A stretch of 64,000 bases of DNA from Entomohabitans teleogrylli (GCF_001484765.1 NZ_LLXO01000013.1:1-64000), one strand, 5' to 3'. Shown: positions 34,311-43,218, counted from the stretch's first letter. Made by a program: numbers and translations. Notes: a model not told the origin generated them from the sequence alone.

Positions 34311-35249
34311 ATGAATTACACACTTCGGCAATTAAAAGTCTTTGTCGCCGTCGCCCGCACCGGGAGTTTCAGCCGGGCTGGGGAGACGATCGGTCTTAGC
34401 CAGTCGGCGGTCAGCCACAGCGTGAAAGAGCTGGAAAGTGTGGTAGGCGTTCGCTTACTGGACAGAACCACTCGCGAAGTGCTGCTGACGGATGCCGGTC
34501 AGCAACTGGCCAGCCGGCTGGAAAGACTGCTTGATGAACTGAATACCACCCTGCTGGATAGCTGCCGGGTGGGGCAGGCGCTGAGCGGCACCGTGCGGGT
34601 GGCGGCCAGCCAGACGATTTCGGCGCATCTTATTCCTCATGCTATCGCCCGCAGCGCGCTGGACTTTCCGGCGATTCGCTTTGTGCTGCATGACCGGCCG
34701 CAGCGCTGGGTGCTGGAGAGTATCCGCCACGGCGAGGTGGACTTCGGAATGGTTATCGACCCCGGTTCAGCCAGCGATTTATACACCGAGGTGGTGCTGT
34801 CGGAACCGTTTTTATTGCTGTGTCGCAGCGATCATCCTTTTGCTAAACGGGCGTCGGTGAGCTGGCAGGCGTTACAGGCGGAGCGTCTGGTACTACAGGA
34901 TTACGCTTCCGGTAGCCGGCCGCTGATCGATGAAGCGTTGGCGGCGCAGGGCGTGGAACCGGTGATTGAGCAGCAGATTGGCCATCCGGCAACGTTGTTT
35001 CCGATGGTCGAAGCGGGGATCGGTATCAGTATTCTGCCGGCGCTGGCGTTACCGCTGCCGGAGGGGCGAAATCTGGTGGTGAAACGCCTTGAGCCGCCGG
35101 TGCAGCGCCAGTTGATGCTGGTGCGGCGTAAGAATCGCTCGCTGTCCGGCGCCGCGCAGGCTATTTGGGATGTGATAAGAAAGCAGGCGGAGATGTTAAC
35201 CTCCGCCCGGCAGGGAGAGCCGCTGTTTCAGGCGCAGGAAAAGTCATAA
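34311..35249 (+). CDS. yfeR: LysR-type regulator YfeR
   Basis: LysR-family transcription factor, 312 residues. The N-terminal winged helix-turn-helix spans about residues 3-60 ([38 protein letters not shown]), followed by the periplasmic-binding-like effector domain. It is divergent from yfeH across 88 bases; in Salmonella YfeR represses yfeH and responds to osmolarity. The effector is not known from the sequence. Confidence 0.92.
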   Translation: MNYTLRQLKVFVAVARTGSFSRAGETIGLSQSAVSHSVKELESVVGVRLLDRTTREVLLTDAGQQLASRLERLLDELNTTLLDSCRVGQALSGTVRVAASQTISAHLIPHAIARSALDFPAIRFVLHDRPQRWVLESIRHGEVDFGMVIDPGSASDLYTEVVLSEPFLLLCRSDHPFAKRASVSWQALQAERLVLQDYASGSRPLIDEALAAQGVEPVIEQQIGHPATLFPMVEAGIGISILPALALPLPEGRNLVVKRLEPPVQRQLMLVRRKNRSLSGAAQAIWDVIRKQAEMLTSARQGEPLFQAQEKS

Positions 35250-35284
35250 TCACCCGGCCCGGGAAACCGGCCTCCCGTCAGATT

Positions 35285-36049
35285 TCAGAACTGGTATTTT
35301 ATGGAGTAAATCAGGGCGTTCTGCAGGAAGCTTTCCCCCAGTTTGTTATCGGCATAGCGGTACTGGATCCCCGCCGTCAGGTGCGGCGTGCTGTGCCACC
35401 ACAGTGCCAGGGCGCCGTTAAGCCCCTCTTTGCCGCCATTTCCTTTCGCGTAGCTATCCGCCCTCGCGAACTCATACTCATTCCAGTTCGTGAGGCTGAA
35501 GGTTTCGTTCACCAGTTTGAAACGGTATCCGGCGACCCAACCGGCCACATAACCGTTATCGCCGCGATACCAGGTCTGGTCGGTGTAGCGTTTGGCGATG
35601 AACGGCTTAAACCAGTAGCCAGCGCCAGCGACGTTGTATCCGATACCGTACAGCAACATATCGTCGTGAAAATTGCGGCGATCCGGGGAGCCGTAAGTGC
35701 CATAGCCGTGCAGATAGAGATTGAAACCCGTCTCCCCAATTTTAATGCGATTGGTACTCTTCATGGTGTAGCGCTGTTCGCTACCGGGTTGAGAGTGTCG
35801 TCCCCGGTAGAAGTTTTCCCAGTCAAAAAAACCGTACATCTCGCCCCATGAAAAATTCGCGCCGCCTTCCAGTTCCAGGTAACCAAAATCATCTTTATGG
35901 GATTTGGAACCGGTGCGGTGAGTGGTATTGTCGCTCCAGTCGAGATAATGAAATCCGGCATTAATAAAACCGCTTTTAAATTCCGCGCTGGCGACTGAGG
36001 ATATTGCCAGTAGCGCGAGACCCAGACTGGTGCAAAAGGGTGCTTTCAT
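35285..36049 (-). CDS. yfeN: Tsx-like outer-membrane protein YfeN
   Basis: Homologue of E. coli YfeN, a member of the nucleoside-specific channel (Tsx) family; 254 residues from the ATG at 36049. It has a Sec signal (MKAPFCTSLGLALLAISSVASA) and a beta-barrel pattern ending in the C-terminal Phe (YSIKYQF) typical of outer-membrane proteins. Its place next to xapAB suggests a link to nucleoside uptake, but this is inference. Confidence 0.88.
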   Translation of the reverse strand: MKAPFCTSLGLALLAISSVASAEFKSGFINAGFHYLDWSDNTTHRTGSKSHKDDFGYLELEGGANFSWGEMYGFFDWENFYRGRHSQPGSEQRYTMKSTNRIKIGETGFNLYLHGYGTYGSPDRRNFHDDMLLYGIGYNVAGAGYWFKPFIAKRYTDQTWYRGDNGYVAGWVAGYRFKLVNETFSLTNWNEYEFARADSYAKGNGGKEGLNGALALWWHSTPHLTAGIQYRYADNKLGESFLQNALIYSIKYQF

Positions 36050-36332
36050 CTTTATTATTCCATTAATTATTACCCGTAGCGGATAGCGTCCGTGACATCG
36101 CTCAAGCCAGCCAGATTGCGCAGGCATAGCAAGCGCTCACCTGCGCATATGAAATATCGCCAGTCGCGTTAAGCCGGACGCCCGGAAAACAGCACCGCTA
36201 TTATTAGAGGATGAATTACCTCTTCACCAATACTCTATTTTTCACAATCCATATTTTTTATATATCGGTGACAAGCGGGAAATAAATCGGCGATTGATTT
36301 AATTTCGCTATTGATGACGTGTGGAAACTGTA
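36050..36332. other. Intergenic region between yfeN and the xap promoter
   Basis: AT-rich non-coding stretch between the divergent yfeN and xapA. A short AGAGG...CCTCT inverted repeat lies at about 36206-36223. XapR should bind in this region, but I could not recognise its site. Confidence 0.4.
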
Positions 36333-36394
36333 TTGGTTATCTGCGTAAACGCTCACTATAACGGAGAGTAAATCTGTTATCTGTCATTTACTCT
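36333..36394 (+). promoter_or_regulatory. Putative xapA promoter and leader hairpin
   Basis: TTGGTT (36333-36338) and TATAAC (36357-36362) are spaced by 18 bases. Directly downstream, AGAGTAAAT (36365-36373) pairs perfectly with ATTTACTCT (36386-36394), forming a 9-bp stem that ends just before the CAGGAG ribosome-binding site (36396-36401). Confidence 0.5.
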
Positions 36395-36407
36395 TCAGGA
36401 GCCTGCT

Positions 36408-37241
36408 ATGCACGGAACATCTCTTTCTCAGAATCCCTGGTATTGTGTAGATATCATTCGCGGCGTTAAACCCGGGTTTACCCCGCGGGTGGCGTTTATT
36501 CTCGGCTCCGGTCTGGGGGTGTTGGCGGAAAAAATCACCGATGCGCAAACGCTCTCATACCGCCAGTTGCCCGGTTTTCCGGTCAGTACGGTTCATGGGC
36601 ATGCCGGGGAGCTGATTCTCGGAACCCTGGCCGGCGTGCCGGTGGTTTGCATGAATGGACGCGGCCATTTCTATGAAGGGAAGGGGATGTCAGTACTGAC
36701 TGACGCGATCCGTACTTTTAAGCTGCTCGGCTGCGAACTGCTGTTCTGTACCAATGCCGCCGGATCTCTGCGCCCGGAAGTAGGGCCGGGTAGCCTGGTG
36801 GCCCTGAAAGATCATATTAATACTATGCCGGGAACGCCGATGGTCGGGCCGAATGATGAGCGGTTCGGCGAGCGTTTTTTCTCGCTGGCGAATGCCTATG
36901 ATGCGGATTATCGCGCCGTATTGCAGGAGGTCGCTCGCGAACAAGGTTTTCCGCTGTCTGAAGGGGTTTTTGTCTCTTACCCAGGACCCAATTTCGAAAC
37001 CGCGGCGGAAATTCGCATGATGCAAATTATTGGCGGCGATGTGGTGGGGATGTCGGTGGTGCCGGAGGTGATTTCCGCCAGGCACTGCGGGTTAAAAGTG
37101 GTGGCGGTGTCGGCAATCACTAACCTGGCGGAGGGGCTGGGTGAGGTGAAATTGTCCCATGAGCAGACGCTGACGGCAGCGGCGCTGTCGCGGCAAAATT
37201 TTATTGACTTGATTTGTGGTTTTCTGGCCCGGCTGGCCTGA
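36408..37241 (+). CDS. xapA: Xanthosine phosphorylase XapA
   Basis: Purine nucleoside phosphorylase II: cleaves xanthosine, inosine and guanosine with phosphate to base and ribose-1-phosphate. The 277 residues match the PNP family: GSGLGVLAEKI phosphate loop near residue 30, VVCMNGRGHFYEG, the NAAGSL segment near 117, and FETAAEIRM. First gene of xapAB(X); its product feeds on nucleosides imported by XapB. Expected to be activated by XapR with xanthosine. Confidence 0.94.
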   Translation: MHGTSLSQNPWYCVDIIRGVKPGFTPRVAFILGSGLGVLAEKITDAQTLSYRQLPGFPVSTVHGHAGELILGTLAGVPVVCMNGRGHFYEGKGMSVLTDAIRTFKLLGCELLFCTNAAGSLRPEVGPGSLVALKDHINTMPGTPMVGPNDERFGERFFSLANAYDADYRAVLQEVAREQGFPLSEGVFVSYPGPNFETAAEIRMMQIIGGDVVGMSVVPEVISARHCGLKVVAVSAITNLAEGLGEVKLSHEQTLTAAALSRQNFIDLICGFLARLA

Positions 37242-37301
37242 GTGCGCCGCCAACGGTAGCAACAAAATAAATCGCTGCGATTTTCCTTCAGGGAGGAATA
37301 T

Positions 37302-38552
37302 ATGGCAATTTCTGTGCGGCTGAAAATCATGTCGTTTCTGCAATATTTTATCTGGGGTAGCTGGCTGGTGACGCTCGGGTCTTACATGATTAAGACGCTC
37401 AATTTTAGCGGCGCCAGTGTCGGAATGGTTTACAGCACCAAAGGCATTGCGGCGATTATTATGCCTGGCCTGATCGGTATTATCGCCGACCGCTGGCTGC
37501 GTGCCGATCGCGCCTATCTGCTATGCCATCTGGTGGGGGCCGGCGCGCTGTTTTACGCCGCCCAGGTTGACAGCCCGGAACTGATGTTCTGGGTGATGCT
37601 GGTCAACGCGCTGGCATTTATGCCGACCATCGCGCTGTCAAATACCATCTCTTACTCCTGCCTGGCGCAGGCCGGGCTGGACACGGTGACCCATTTCCCG
37701 CCGATCCGCGTCTATGGCACACTGGGGTTTATTGCCGCTATGTGGTCGATAAACCTGCTGGGGCTGGAATTAAGCAATCTGCAGCTCTATATCGCCTGTG
37801 GCAGTTCGCTGTTACTGGTTGGTTATTCTTTGACGCTGCCAGCAATTCCGGTGGCCGGTAAAGGCGATAGCCAGCAGAAAAAAAGCGTCTGGCAGGCGTT
37901 TGTATTGTTTAAAAAGCCACGTATGGCGGTATTTTTTGTCTTCGCCATGCTGTTAGGGGCGGTATTACAAATCACCAATATTTTCGGTAGCCCTTTTCTG
38001 CATGATTTTGCAAAAGACCCGGCTTTCAGCGACAGCTTTGTCGTTAAATATCCTTCGATTCTTCTTTCGGTATCGCAAATGTCGGAAGTGTTCTTTATTC
38101 TGACGATTCCGTATTTTCTTAAACGTTTTGGCATTAAAACGGTCATGCTGATGAGTATGATTGCCTGGATGCTGCGCTTTGCGCTGTTTGCCTGGGGCGA
38201 TCCTTCCGCTACCGGCGTGGTATTACTGTTGATGTCGATGATTGTCTACGGCTGCGCTTTTGATTTCTTTAATATCTCCGGTTCGGTATTTGTGGAGCAG
38301 GAAGTCAGTGCGGATATTCGCGCCAGCGCCCAGGGGTTATTTATGACCATGGTTAATGGCGTCGGCGCCTGGGTTGGGTCGCTATTGAGCGGGATGGCGG
38401 TGGATTACTTTTCTCTGGATGGCGTTAAAGACTGGCAGACTATCTGGCTGGTGTTTGCCGCCTATTCACTGGCGCTGGCCGTCGTTTTCTATTTTTGTTT
38501 TCGTTTTAAGCATCAGCCGGAAAAAATGGCGACGGCCCCGGCTGGACATTAA
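37302..38552 (+). CDS. xapB: Xanthosine:proton symporter XapB
   Basis: Nucleoside:H+ symporter of the major facilitator superfamily (NHS family), 416 residues with twelve predicted membrane helices. The N-terminus MSFLQYFIWGSWLVTLG is characteristic. It imports xanthosine for XapA and lies 60 bases downstream of it, with a GGAGGA site before the ATG. One of two nucleoside transporters in the window, with NupC. Confidence 0.94.
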   Translation: MAISVRLKIMSFLQYFIWGSWLVTLGSYMIKTLNFSGASVGMVYSTKGIAAIIMPGLIGIIADRWLRADRAYLLCHLVGAGALFYAAQVDSPELMFWVMLVNALAFMPTIALSNTISYSCLAQAGLDTVTHFPPIRVYGTLGFIAAMWSINLLGLELSNLQLYIACGSSLLLVGYSLTLPAIPVAGKGDSQQKKSVWQAFVLFKKPRMAVFFVFAMLLGAVLQITNIFGSPFLHDFAKDPAFSDSFVVKYPSILLSVSQMSEVFFILTIPYFLKRFGIKTVMLMSMIAWMLRFALFAWGDPSATGVVLLLMSMIVYGCAFDFFNISGSVFVEQEVSADIRASAQGLFMTMVNGVGAWVGSLLSGMAVDYFSLDGVKDWQTIWLVFAAYSLALAVVFYFCFRFKHQPEKMATAPAGH

Positions 38553-38586
38553 AAACTGACTGATTAAAAGGACTTGCAGGTAATAA

Positions 38587-38745
38587 ATGAAAGAGATTCT
38601 GTTTTCTTCCGGGGTTGGATTTGGTATCGGCGCGCTGTTTACGTTGTTACGTTTGCCGATTCCGGCCCCCAATGTGCTGCCCGGGGTATTATCGATCGTA
38701 TTCATGTATGTCGGCTATCTGGCGGTGCGCTATTTTATTCATTAG
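38587..38745 (+). CDS. xapX: XapX small membrane protein
   Basis: 52-residue protein, MKEILFSSGVGFGIGALFTL followed by LRLPIPAPNVLPG and a second hydrophobic segment; this is the XapX (DUF1427) pattern of two short membrane helices with a Pro-rich turn. It starts 34 bases after the xapB stop and so is probably the third gene of the xap transcript. Function unknown; members occur beside XapA/XapB or other transporters. Confidence 0.85.
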   Translation: MKEILFSSGVGFGIGALFTLLRLPIPAPNVLPGVLSIVFMYVGYLAVRYFIH

Positions 38746-38864
38746 GAAGTGTGTCGCGGCGCAGAGAACCCGGTGATGTATTCCGGTATGGTGATTTTTA
38801 GTCATTAATCAGGCCCCCTGAATATATCAGGGGGTGAACTGGCTGGAATGGAACGTCCCCGCTT

Positions 38865-39770
38865 ATGGAAAGTATGCCGCGCACCGATCTCAAGTTATTG
38901 CGTTATTTTCTCGCTGTGGCTGAAGAGCTGCATTTCGGCCGGGCGGCGGCGAGGCTTAATATGTCTCAGCCGCCGCTCAGCCTGCATATTAAAGAGCTTG
39001 AACAACAGCTTAATACTCAACTGTTTGTACGCCACTCCCGTAGCGTTATCCTGACCCATGCCGGGAAGGTGCTGATGGAGGAGACGCGTCAGCTCCTGGC
39101 GCGTACCCGCCAGACCCTGGCCCGGGTGGAGCAAATTGGCCGCGGCGAGTCGGGGCGGATCGAACTGGGGATTGTCGGCACAGCGCTGTGGGGAAGGGCC
39201 AGACCGGTGATTCGGCGCTTTATGGAGCAGCATCCCGGGGTGGAAATCCGTTTTCGCGAGAAATCTCCCGGCCTGCAACAGGCATTGCTGGAACGCCATG
39301 AACTGGACGCCGGGATCTGGCGTATGGCCCACGATCTGGCGCCGGGGCTGGTAAGTGTCCGCCTGCATGAGGCGGCCTTCTGGGTCGCTTTGCCTGCCGA
39401 TCATTTACTTGCCGGGCGGCAGGTGATTTCCCTGGGAGAGCTGCGTCATGAATCGTTTGTGACGCTACCGGCGGTGCATTCGGACTGGTCATTTCTGCAG
39501 AAAGCCTGCGCGCAGGAAGGTTTCTGGCCGGAGATTGTCCGCGAGGTGGTGGAGCCCCAGACGGTGCTGGCGCTGATCAGCATGGGGATGGGGGTTACGC
39601 TGATGGCGGATAGTTATCAGCAGATGAACTGGCCGGGCGTGGTTTTTCGGCCGCTCGCCACGCGTATCGCGGCGGATTTGTACATTGTATATGATGAACA
39701 GCGGGTTACGCCGGTGACAATGCGGCTGATTACGGCGCTGACAGAGCGGGAAGAGGGGGAGCAGGAATAG
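38865..39770 (+). CDS. xapR: LysR-type activator XapR
   Basis: LysR-family regulator that activates xapAB in response to xanthosine in E. coli. The helix-turn-helix is at about residues 7-65 (LKLLRYFLAVAEELHFGRAAARLNMSQPPLSLHIKELE), the effector-binding domain follows, and the total is 301 residues. It lies downstream of xapX on the same strand, in the E. coli order. A second candidate start at 38871 would not change the domain. Confidence 0.94.
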   Translation: MESMPRTDLKLLRYFLAVAEELHFGRAAARLNMSQPPLSLHIKELEQQLNTQLFVRHSRSVILTHAGKVLMEETRQLLARTRQTLARVEQIGRGESGRIELGIVGTALWGRARPVIRRFMEQHPGVEIRFREKSPGLQQALLERHELDAGIWRMAHDLAPGLVSVRLHEAAFWVALPADHLLAGRQVISLGELRHESFVTLPAVHSDWSFLQKACAQEGFWPEIVREVVEPQTVLALISMGMGVTLMADSYQQMNWPGVVFRPLATRIAADLYIVYDEQRVTPVTMRLITALTEREEGEQE

Positions 39771-39785
39771 GCGTTGAATTCAGCG

Positions 39786-39916
39786 CATAGCAAAAAGGCG
39801 CCTTGCAGGTCTCCTTTCTACCCTGGTGGGTCGTGCAGGATGACTTGCTTACGCTCGCCCTTCGGGCCGTCGCCGCAAGCGGCTCCGTTGTCTCACTTTG
39901 TTCGACTCGAACCTGC
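39786..39916 (-). repeat. Degenerate, interrupted copy of the tRNA-Lys 3' end (rtT-like)
   Basis: Read on the minus strand, 39907-39916 gives GCAGGTTCGA, then a 65-base insert (39842-39906), then 39824-39841 ATCCTGCACGACCCACCA. Joined, these reproduce the 3' 28 bases of the neighbouring tRNA-Lys with its T-loop split. Beyond it, 39786-39804 repeats GGCGCCTTTTTGCTAT from the true tRNA terminator. The insert holds GCCC/GGGC and GCCGC/GCGGC mini-stems. This resembles the rtT repeats after E. coli tyrT in design, not in sequence as far as I can tell. Confidence 0.75.
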
Positions 39917-39949
39917 TGCAGATTCGAATCTTTAAGTATTGTAAATAGC

Positions 39950-39976
39950 AAAAAGGCGCCTTTAGGGCGCCTTTTT
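39950..39976 (-). terminator. tRNA-Val/Lys operon terminator
   Basis: AAAAAGGCGCC pairs with GGCGCCTTTTT across a 5-base loop, starting 5 bases beyond the tRNA-Lys CCA end on the minus strand. Confidence 0.85.
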
Positions 39977-39980
39977 ACAT

Positions 39981-40056
39981 TGGTGGGTCGTGCAGGATTC
40001 GAACCTGCGACCAATTGATTAAAAGTCAACTGCTCTACCGACTGAGCTAACGACCC
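39981..40056 (-). tRNA. lysV: tRNA-Lys (UUU)
   Basis: 76-base tRNA with encoded CCA: acceptor GGGTCGT/ACGACCC, D-arm AGCTCAGTCGGTAGAGC, anticodon TTT in GACTTTTAATC, T-arm GCAGGTTCGAATCCTGC. Last gene of the minus-strand cluster Val-Val-Val-Lys, the valU-valX-valY-lysV order of E. coli. Confidence 0.95.
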
Positions 40057-40060
40057 GAAG

Positions 40061-40136
40061 TGGTGGGTGATGACGGGATCGAACCGCCGACCCCCTCCTT
40101 GTAAGGGAGGTGCTCTCCCGGCTGAGCTAATCACCC
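40061..40136 (-). tRNA. valY: tRNA-Val (UAC), third copy
   Basis: 76 bases with CCA: acceptor GGGTGAT/ATCACCC, anticodon TAC within CTCCCTTACAAGGAGG, T-arm with GGTTCGATCCC. Identical to the two other copies upstream; only 4 bases separate it from tRNA-Lys. Confidence 0.95.
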
Positions 40137-40186
40137 ACTTCGGTACTGCTATATATTGCCTGCCAGAAGTCCAACCGGTGAGAAAT

Positions 40187-40262
40187 TGGTGGGTGATGAC
40201 GGGATCGAACCGCCGACCCCCTCCTTGTAAGGGAGGTGCTCTCCCGGCTGAGCTAATCACCC
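40187..40262 (-). tRNA. valX: tRNA-Val (UAC), second copy
   Basis: Identical 76-base copy of the tRNA-Val(UAC) gene, 50 bases from the third copy. The spacers between copies are unrelated, so the identity is kept by selection or gene conversion. Confidence 0.95.
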
Positions 40263-40309
40263 ACTTCTCAAACTTCTGGTCTACACGGCGGAAACTACAT
40301 TCAGTAGTC

Positions 40310-40385
40310 TGGTGGGTGATGACGGGATCGAACCGCCGACCCCCTCCTTGTAAGGGAGGTGCTCTCCCGGCTGAGCTAATCACCC
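40310..40385 (-). tRNA. valU: tRNA-Val (UAC), first copy
   Basis: Identical 76-base copy; the promoter-proximal gene of the cluster, 17 bases after the -10 hexamer of its promoter on the minus strand. Confidence 0.95.
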
Positions 40386-40402
40386 CCGCTGTGTGGAGTC
40401 GC

Positions 40403-40430
40403 ATTATAGGGAGACTTGAAAATGAGTCAA
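40403..40430 (-). promoter_or_regulatory. tRNA cluster promoter
   Basis: On the minus strand TTGACT (40425-40430), a 16-base spacer and TATAAT (40403-40408), followed by a GC-rich discriminator (GCGACTCC). This is a near-consensus stable-RNA promoter, likely under stringent control. Confidence 0.9.
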
Positions 40431-40552
40431 CGCATTTTCCAAAGTTTTTGTTTGTTCGTCGTAAAATTAGGCAAAACGATCGTAAACCCCTTATGACTGT
40501 TTGATTTGCCATCAGAATGGGGATTCTGGTGGTGTGATACTGGTATCAACAA

Positions 40553-40580
40553 TTGAGGAATTGCCCCACAGTGGTAGAAT
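40553..40580 (+). promoter_or_regulatory. Putative gltX promoter
   Basis: TTGAGG (40553-40558) and a TG-extended TAGAAT (40575-40580) spaced by 16 bases, divergent from the tRNA promoter. It leaves a leader of about 170 bases before gltX in which I see no gene. Confidence 0.6.
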
Positions 40581-40757
40581 GTTGGCCACTTTTATACTCG
40601 TCAGACTTCACGGGGCTGGCGCGATGGCGTTACCGGTTCCGGCTGGTGGTCGCGCTGCCTGAGCTTCCGGGTTTTGTGGCCCCGCAGTTCGTCGGAGTTA
40701 GCGTATATTCCCAGGCATTTGCCGGTTTCCGGCACCTTTATGTAATAAGGCCGTTTA

Positions 40758-42173
40758 ATGAAAATCAAAACCCGCTTTGCACCGAGCCCGACAGGGTATC
40801 TGCACGTTGGTGGCGCGCGTACCGCGCTCTATTCCTGGCTGTTTGCCCGTAATCATGGCGGTGAGTTTGTGCTGCGTATTGAGGACACCGATCTCGAGCG
40901 CTCCACCCAGCAGGCGATTGACGCGATCATGGATGGCATGAACTGGCTGAGCCTGAACTGGGATGAGGGTCCTTACTTCCAGACCAAACGCTTCGATCGT
41001 TATAACGCGGTCATTGATCAGATGCTGGAGGCGGGTAGCGCGTATAAATGTTACTGCTCGAAAGAGCGCCTGGAGCAACTGCGCGAAGAGCAGATGGCGA
41101 ACGGGGAAAAACCGCGCTATGACGGGCGCTGCCGCCACGATCATAGCCATCACGCCGCCGATGAACCCTGCGTCGTGCGTTTCGCCAATCCGCAGGAAGG
41201 ATCGGTGGTGTTTGACGATCAGATTCGCGGGCCGATCGAATTCAGCAACCAGGAACTGGATGACTTAATTATTCGTCGTACCGATGGTTCACCGACCTAC
41301 AATTTCTGCGTGGTGGTGGACGACTGGGATATGGAAATCACACATGTGATCCGCGGCGAAGACCATATCAACAACACGCCGCGCCAGATCAATATCCTTA
41401 AAGCGCTGAATGCGCCGGTACCGGTGTATGCCCATGTTTCGATGATCAACGGCGACGACGGTAAAAAGCTGTCCAAGCGCCATGGCGCGGTGAGCGTAAT
41501 GCAGTACCGTGACGATGGTTATCTGCCGGAAGCGCTGCTTAACTACCTGGTGCGACTGGGCTGGTCCCACGGCGATCAGGAGATCTTTTCGATTGATGAG
41601 ATGAAGCAGTACTTTTCTCTGAATGCGGTCAGTAAATCCGCCAGCGCGTTCAACACTGACAAATTACTGTGGCTGAATCATCACTATATTAACGCCCTGG
41701 CGCCAGAATATGTGGCTACCCACCTGCAATGGCATATTGAGCAGGAAGGTATCGACACCCGCAATGGCCCGCAACTGGCGGAACTGGTGAAACTGCTCGG
41801 CGAACGTTGCAAAACGCTCAAAGAGATGGCCCAGACCTGCCGCTATTTCTATGAAGACTTCAGTGAGTTTGACGCCGACGCGGCGAAGAAACATCTGCGT
41901 CCGGTAGCCCGTCAGCCGCTGGAAGTGGTGCGCGACAAGCTCAATGCCATTGGCGACTGGACGGCGGAGAATGTCCATCAGGCGATTCAGGCGACGGCGG
42001 ACGAGCTGGAAGTGGGTATGGGCAAGGTAGGGATGCCATTGCGCGTGGCGGTAACCGGCGCCGGGCAGTCTCCGGGGCTGGATGTTACGGTGCACGCTAT
42101 TGGCAAGAGCCGGAGCATTGCGCGCATTAACCAGGCGCTGGCGTTTATTGCCGATCGCGAAGCTCAACAGTAA
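40758..42173 (+). CDS. gltX: Glutamyl-tRNA synthetase GltX
   Basis: Class I aminoacyl-tRNA synthetase charging tRNA-Glu, 471 residues. The HIGH-type motif is in [19 protein letters not shown], the KMSKS-type motif is KKLSKRHG near residue 238, and the zinc site has the CYC...C...H arrangement ([10 protein letters not shown]...RCRHDH) at about 98-127. Divergent from the Val/Lys tRNA genes and convergent with yfeD. Confidence 0.97.
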   Translation: MKIKTRFAPSPTGYLHVGGARTALYSWLFARNHGGEFVLRIEDTDLERSTQQAIDAIMDGMNWLSLNWDEGPYFQTKRFDRYNAVIDQMLEAGSAYKCYCSKERLEQLREEQMANGEKPRYDGRCRHDHSHHAADEPCVVRFANPQEGSVVFDDQIRGPIEFSNQELDDLIIRRTDGSPTYNFCVVVDDWDMEITHVIRGEDHINNTPRQINILKALNAPVPVYAHVSMINGDDGKKLSKRHGAVSVMQYRDDGYLPEALLNYLVRLGWSHGDQEIFSIDEMKQYFSLNAVSKSASAFNTDKLLWLNHHYINALAPEYVATHLQWHIEQEGIDTRNGPQLAELVKLLGERCKTLKEMAQTCRYFYEDFSEFDADAAKKHLRPVARQPLEVVRDKLNAIGDWTAENVHQAIQATADELEVGMGKVGMPLRVAVTGAGQSPGLDVTVHAIGKSRSIARINQALAFIADREAQQ

Positions 42174-42258
42174 CCGTAGTGAATGATACCGATGGCCGCC
42201 GGTTGAGTTTGCCGCGCGCGCCAGCGGTAATGCGCGCGGCTGAGCCGCCATCTTACAG

Positions 42259-42283
42259 GCCACCTGAAGCGGGTGGCTTTTTT
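42259..42283 (+). terminator. gltX terminator
   Basis: GCCACC/GGTGGC hairpin with a 7-base loop followed by TTTTTT, running up to the yfeD stop. A second, 9-bp perfect GC-only stem (GCCGCGCGC/GCGCGCGGC) lies just before it at 42211-42240. Confidence 0.85.
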
Positions 42284-42659
42284 ATGCCTGAATGTCCAGA
42301 CGGCTGAGCAGGCCGTGGGCTCCTTCACGCAACAAAAACTCCAGCAGCTTTTTTCTCTGCTGTTCGGTGAGAATGTTGAGAATATCCATAAACTGCTGCT
42401 CAAGGCGGTCATATTCATTGAGGTAATTTACAGTGGGTTCCGCCGCCGCATTCTGAATGGTTCGCTTCGCTGGCCGGGTGTTAAGAAAGAAATCTCGTAC
42501 CGGCTCATCAATATGGATAATCAGCGCCCGTCCTCCTTTTACTCCAGACAGGGGCGATGTCTTCCAGGCATATTTTCGCGCCCACTTATTTATCGTCTGC
42601 GGCGTATAACCGGTGGCTCTGGCGAGTTCCGCGGGGGTCATTTTCGATTTTAATCGCAT
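42282..42659 (-). CDS. yfeD: DUF1323 putative DNA-binding protein YfeD
   Basis: 125-residue protein with an N-terminal MerR/excisionase-like helix-turn-helix (MTPAELARATGYTPQTINKWARKYAW) followed by the family motif PLSGVKGGRALIIHID. The C-terminus LLREGAHGLLSRLDI is conserved. Paralogue of the adjacent yfeC, and in E. coli both sit between alaXW and gltX as here. Targets unknown. Confidence 0.88.
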   Translation of the reverse strand: MRLKSKMTPAELARATGYTPQTINKWARKYAWKTSPLSGVKGGRALIIHIDEPVRDFFLNTRPAKRTIQNAAAEPTVNYLNEYDRLEQQFMDILNILTEQQRKKLLEFLLREGAHGLLSRLDIQA

Positions 42660-42678
42660 TGTGATGATTCTCAGGGCG

Positions 42679-43032
42679 TTATTTTCTGATTCCCAGACGG
42701 GTCAGTAAGCCGGATATTCCTTCACGCAGCAGCAGTGAGGTTAGCTGCTTCTGCTCCATGGGCGTCATCTCTTTGAGCGAGGTCACCAGCAGGTTCTCCA
42801 GCGGCGTCTCGCTGGTAAACCAGGTGGCGCCGCCGGGTTCCGCCATTCGCTGGGCGCTGAGAATAAAGTGCCGCACCCGTTCGTCGACGTGGATCAGTCG
42901 CGCTTTACCGCCCTGAACGCCAGGGCGAGGGGAGGTTATCCACTGTTCTTTACGCACCCATTTGTTGATGGTCTGGCGACTAAAACCCGTCATAGCGGCC
43001 AGCTCATCCGGCGTCATTCTTTCCTTGAACAC
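42679..43032 (-). CDS. yfeC: DUF1323 putative DNA-binding protein YfeC
   Basis: Paralogue of yfeD with the same layout: MTPDELAAMTGFSRQTINKWVRK helix-turn-helix, PGVQGGKARLIHVDERV, and a C-terminal LLREGISGLLTRLGI. I chose the GTG at 43032 (VFKERMTPDEL), because AAGGGA lies 6 bases upstream and the product (117 residues) then matches the E. coli protein; an ATG at 43083 would add 17 residues. It is followed by yfeD after 19 bases, presumably one transcript. Confidence 0.85.
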   Translation of the reverse strand: MFKERMTPDELAAMTGFSRQTINKWVRKEQWITSPRPGVQGGKARLIHVDERVRHFILSAQRMAEPGGATWFTSETPLENLLVTSLKEMTPMEQKQLTSLLLREGISGLLTRLGIRK

Positions 43033-43189
43033 AGCAAATCCCTTGTTAACAGCTTCTGATAGTGGTTGTTGTAGCTTTAACATCTTACTTTAACTCATGG
43101 CGGGTTTAACTATCTACAGTTGAAAATTGAGCGCAGGCCGCAGATTTGCTGGCTTTTTCAGCGGTTGATTGATAACAATAAATTTGCCG

Positions 43190-43218
43190 TTGACACCGGG
43201 GGTGGGAATTCATATTAT
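43190..43218 (+). promoter_or_regulatory. tRNA-Ala promoter
   Basis: Perfect TTGACA (43190-43195), a 17-base spacer and TATTAT (43213-43218), then a GCCGCCCG discriminator, 32 bases before the first tRNA-Ala. Confidence 0.9.

Noticed and set aside
40061-40385. Regularly spaced identical repeats, considered as a CRISPR-like array
   Set aside because: The repeats are full tRNA-Val genes with CCA ends; spacers are unequal and unrelated to foreign DNA as far as can be judged.
39730-40512. 260-residue minus-strand frame running through the tRNA-Lys/Val cluster
   Set aside because: Its repeated peptide (VISSAGRAPPLQGGG) is just the translation of the three tRNA-Val copies. No start signal.
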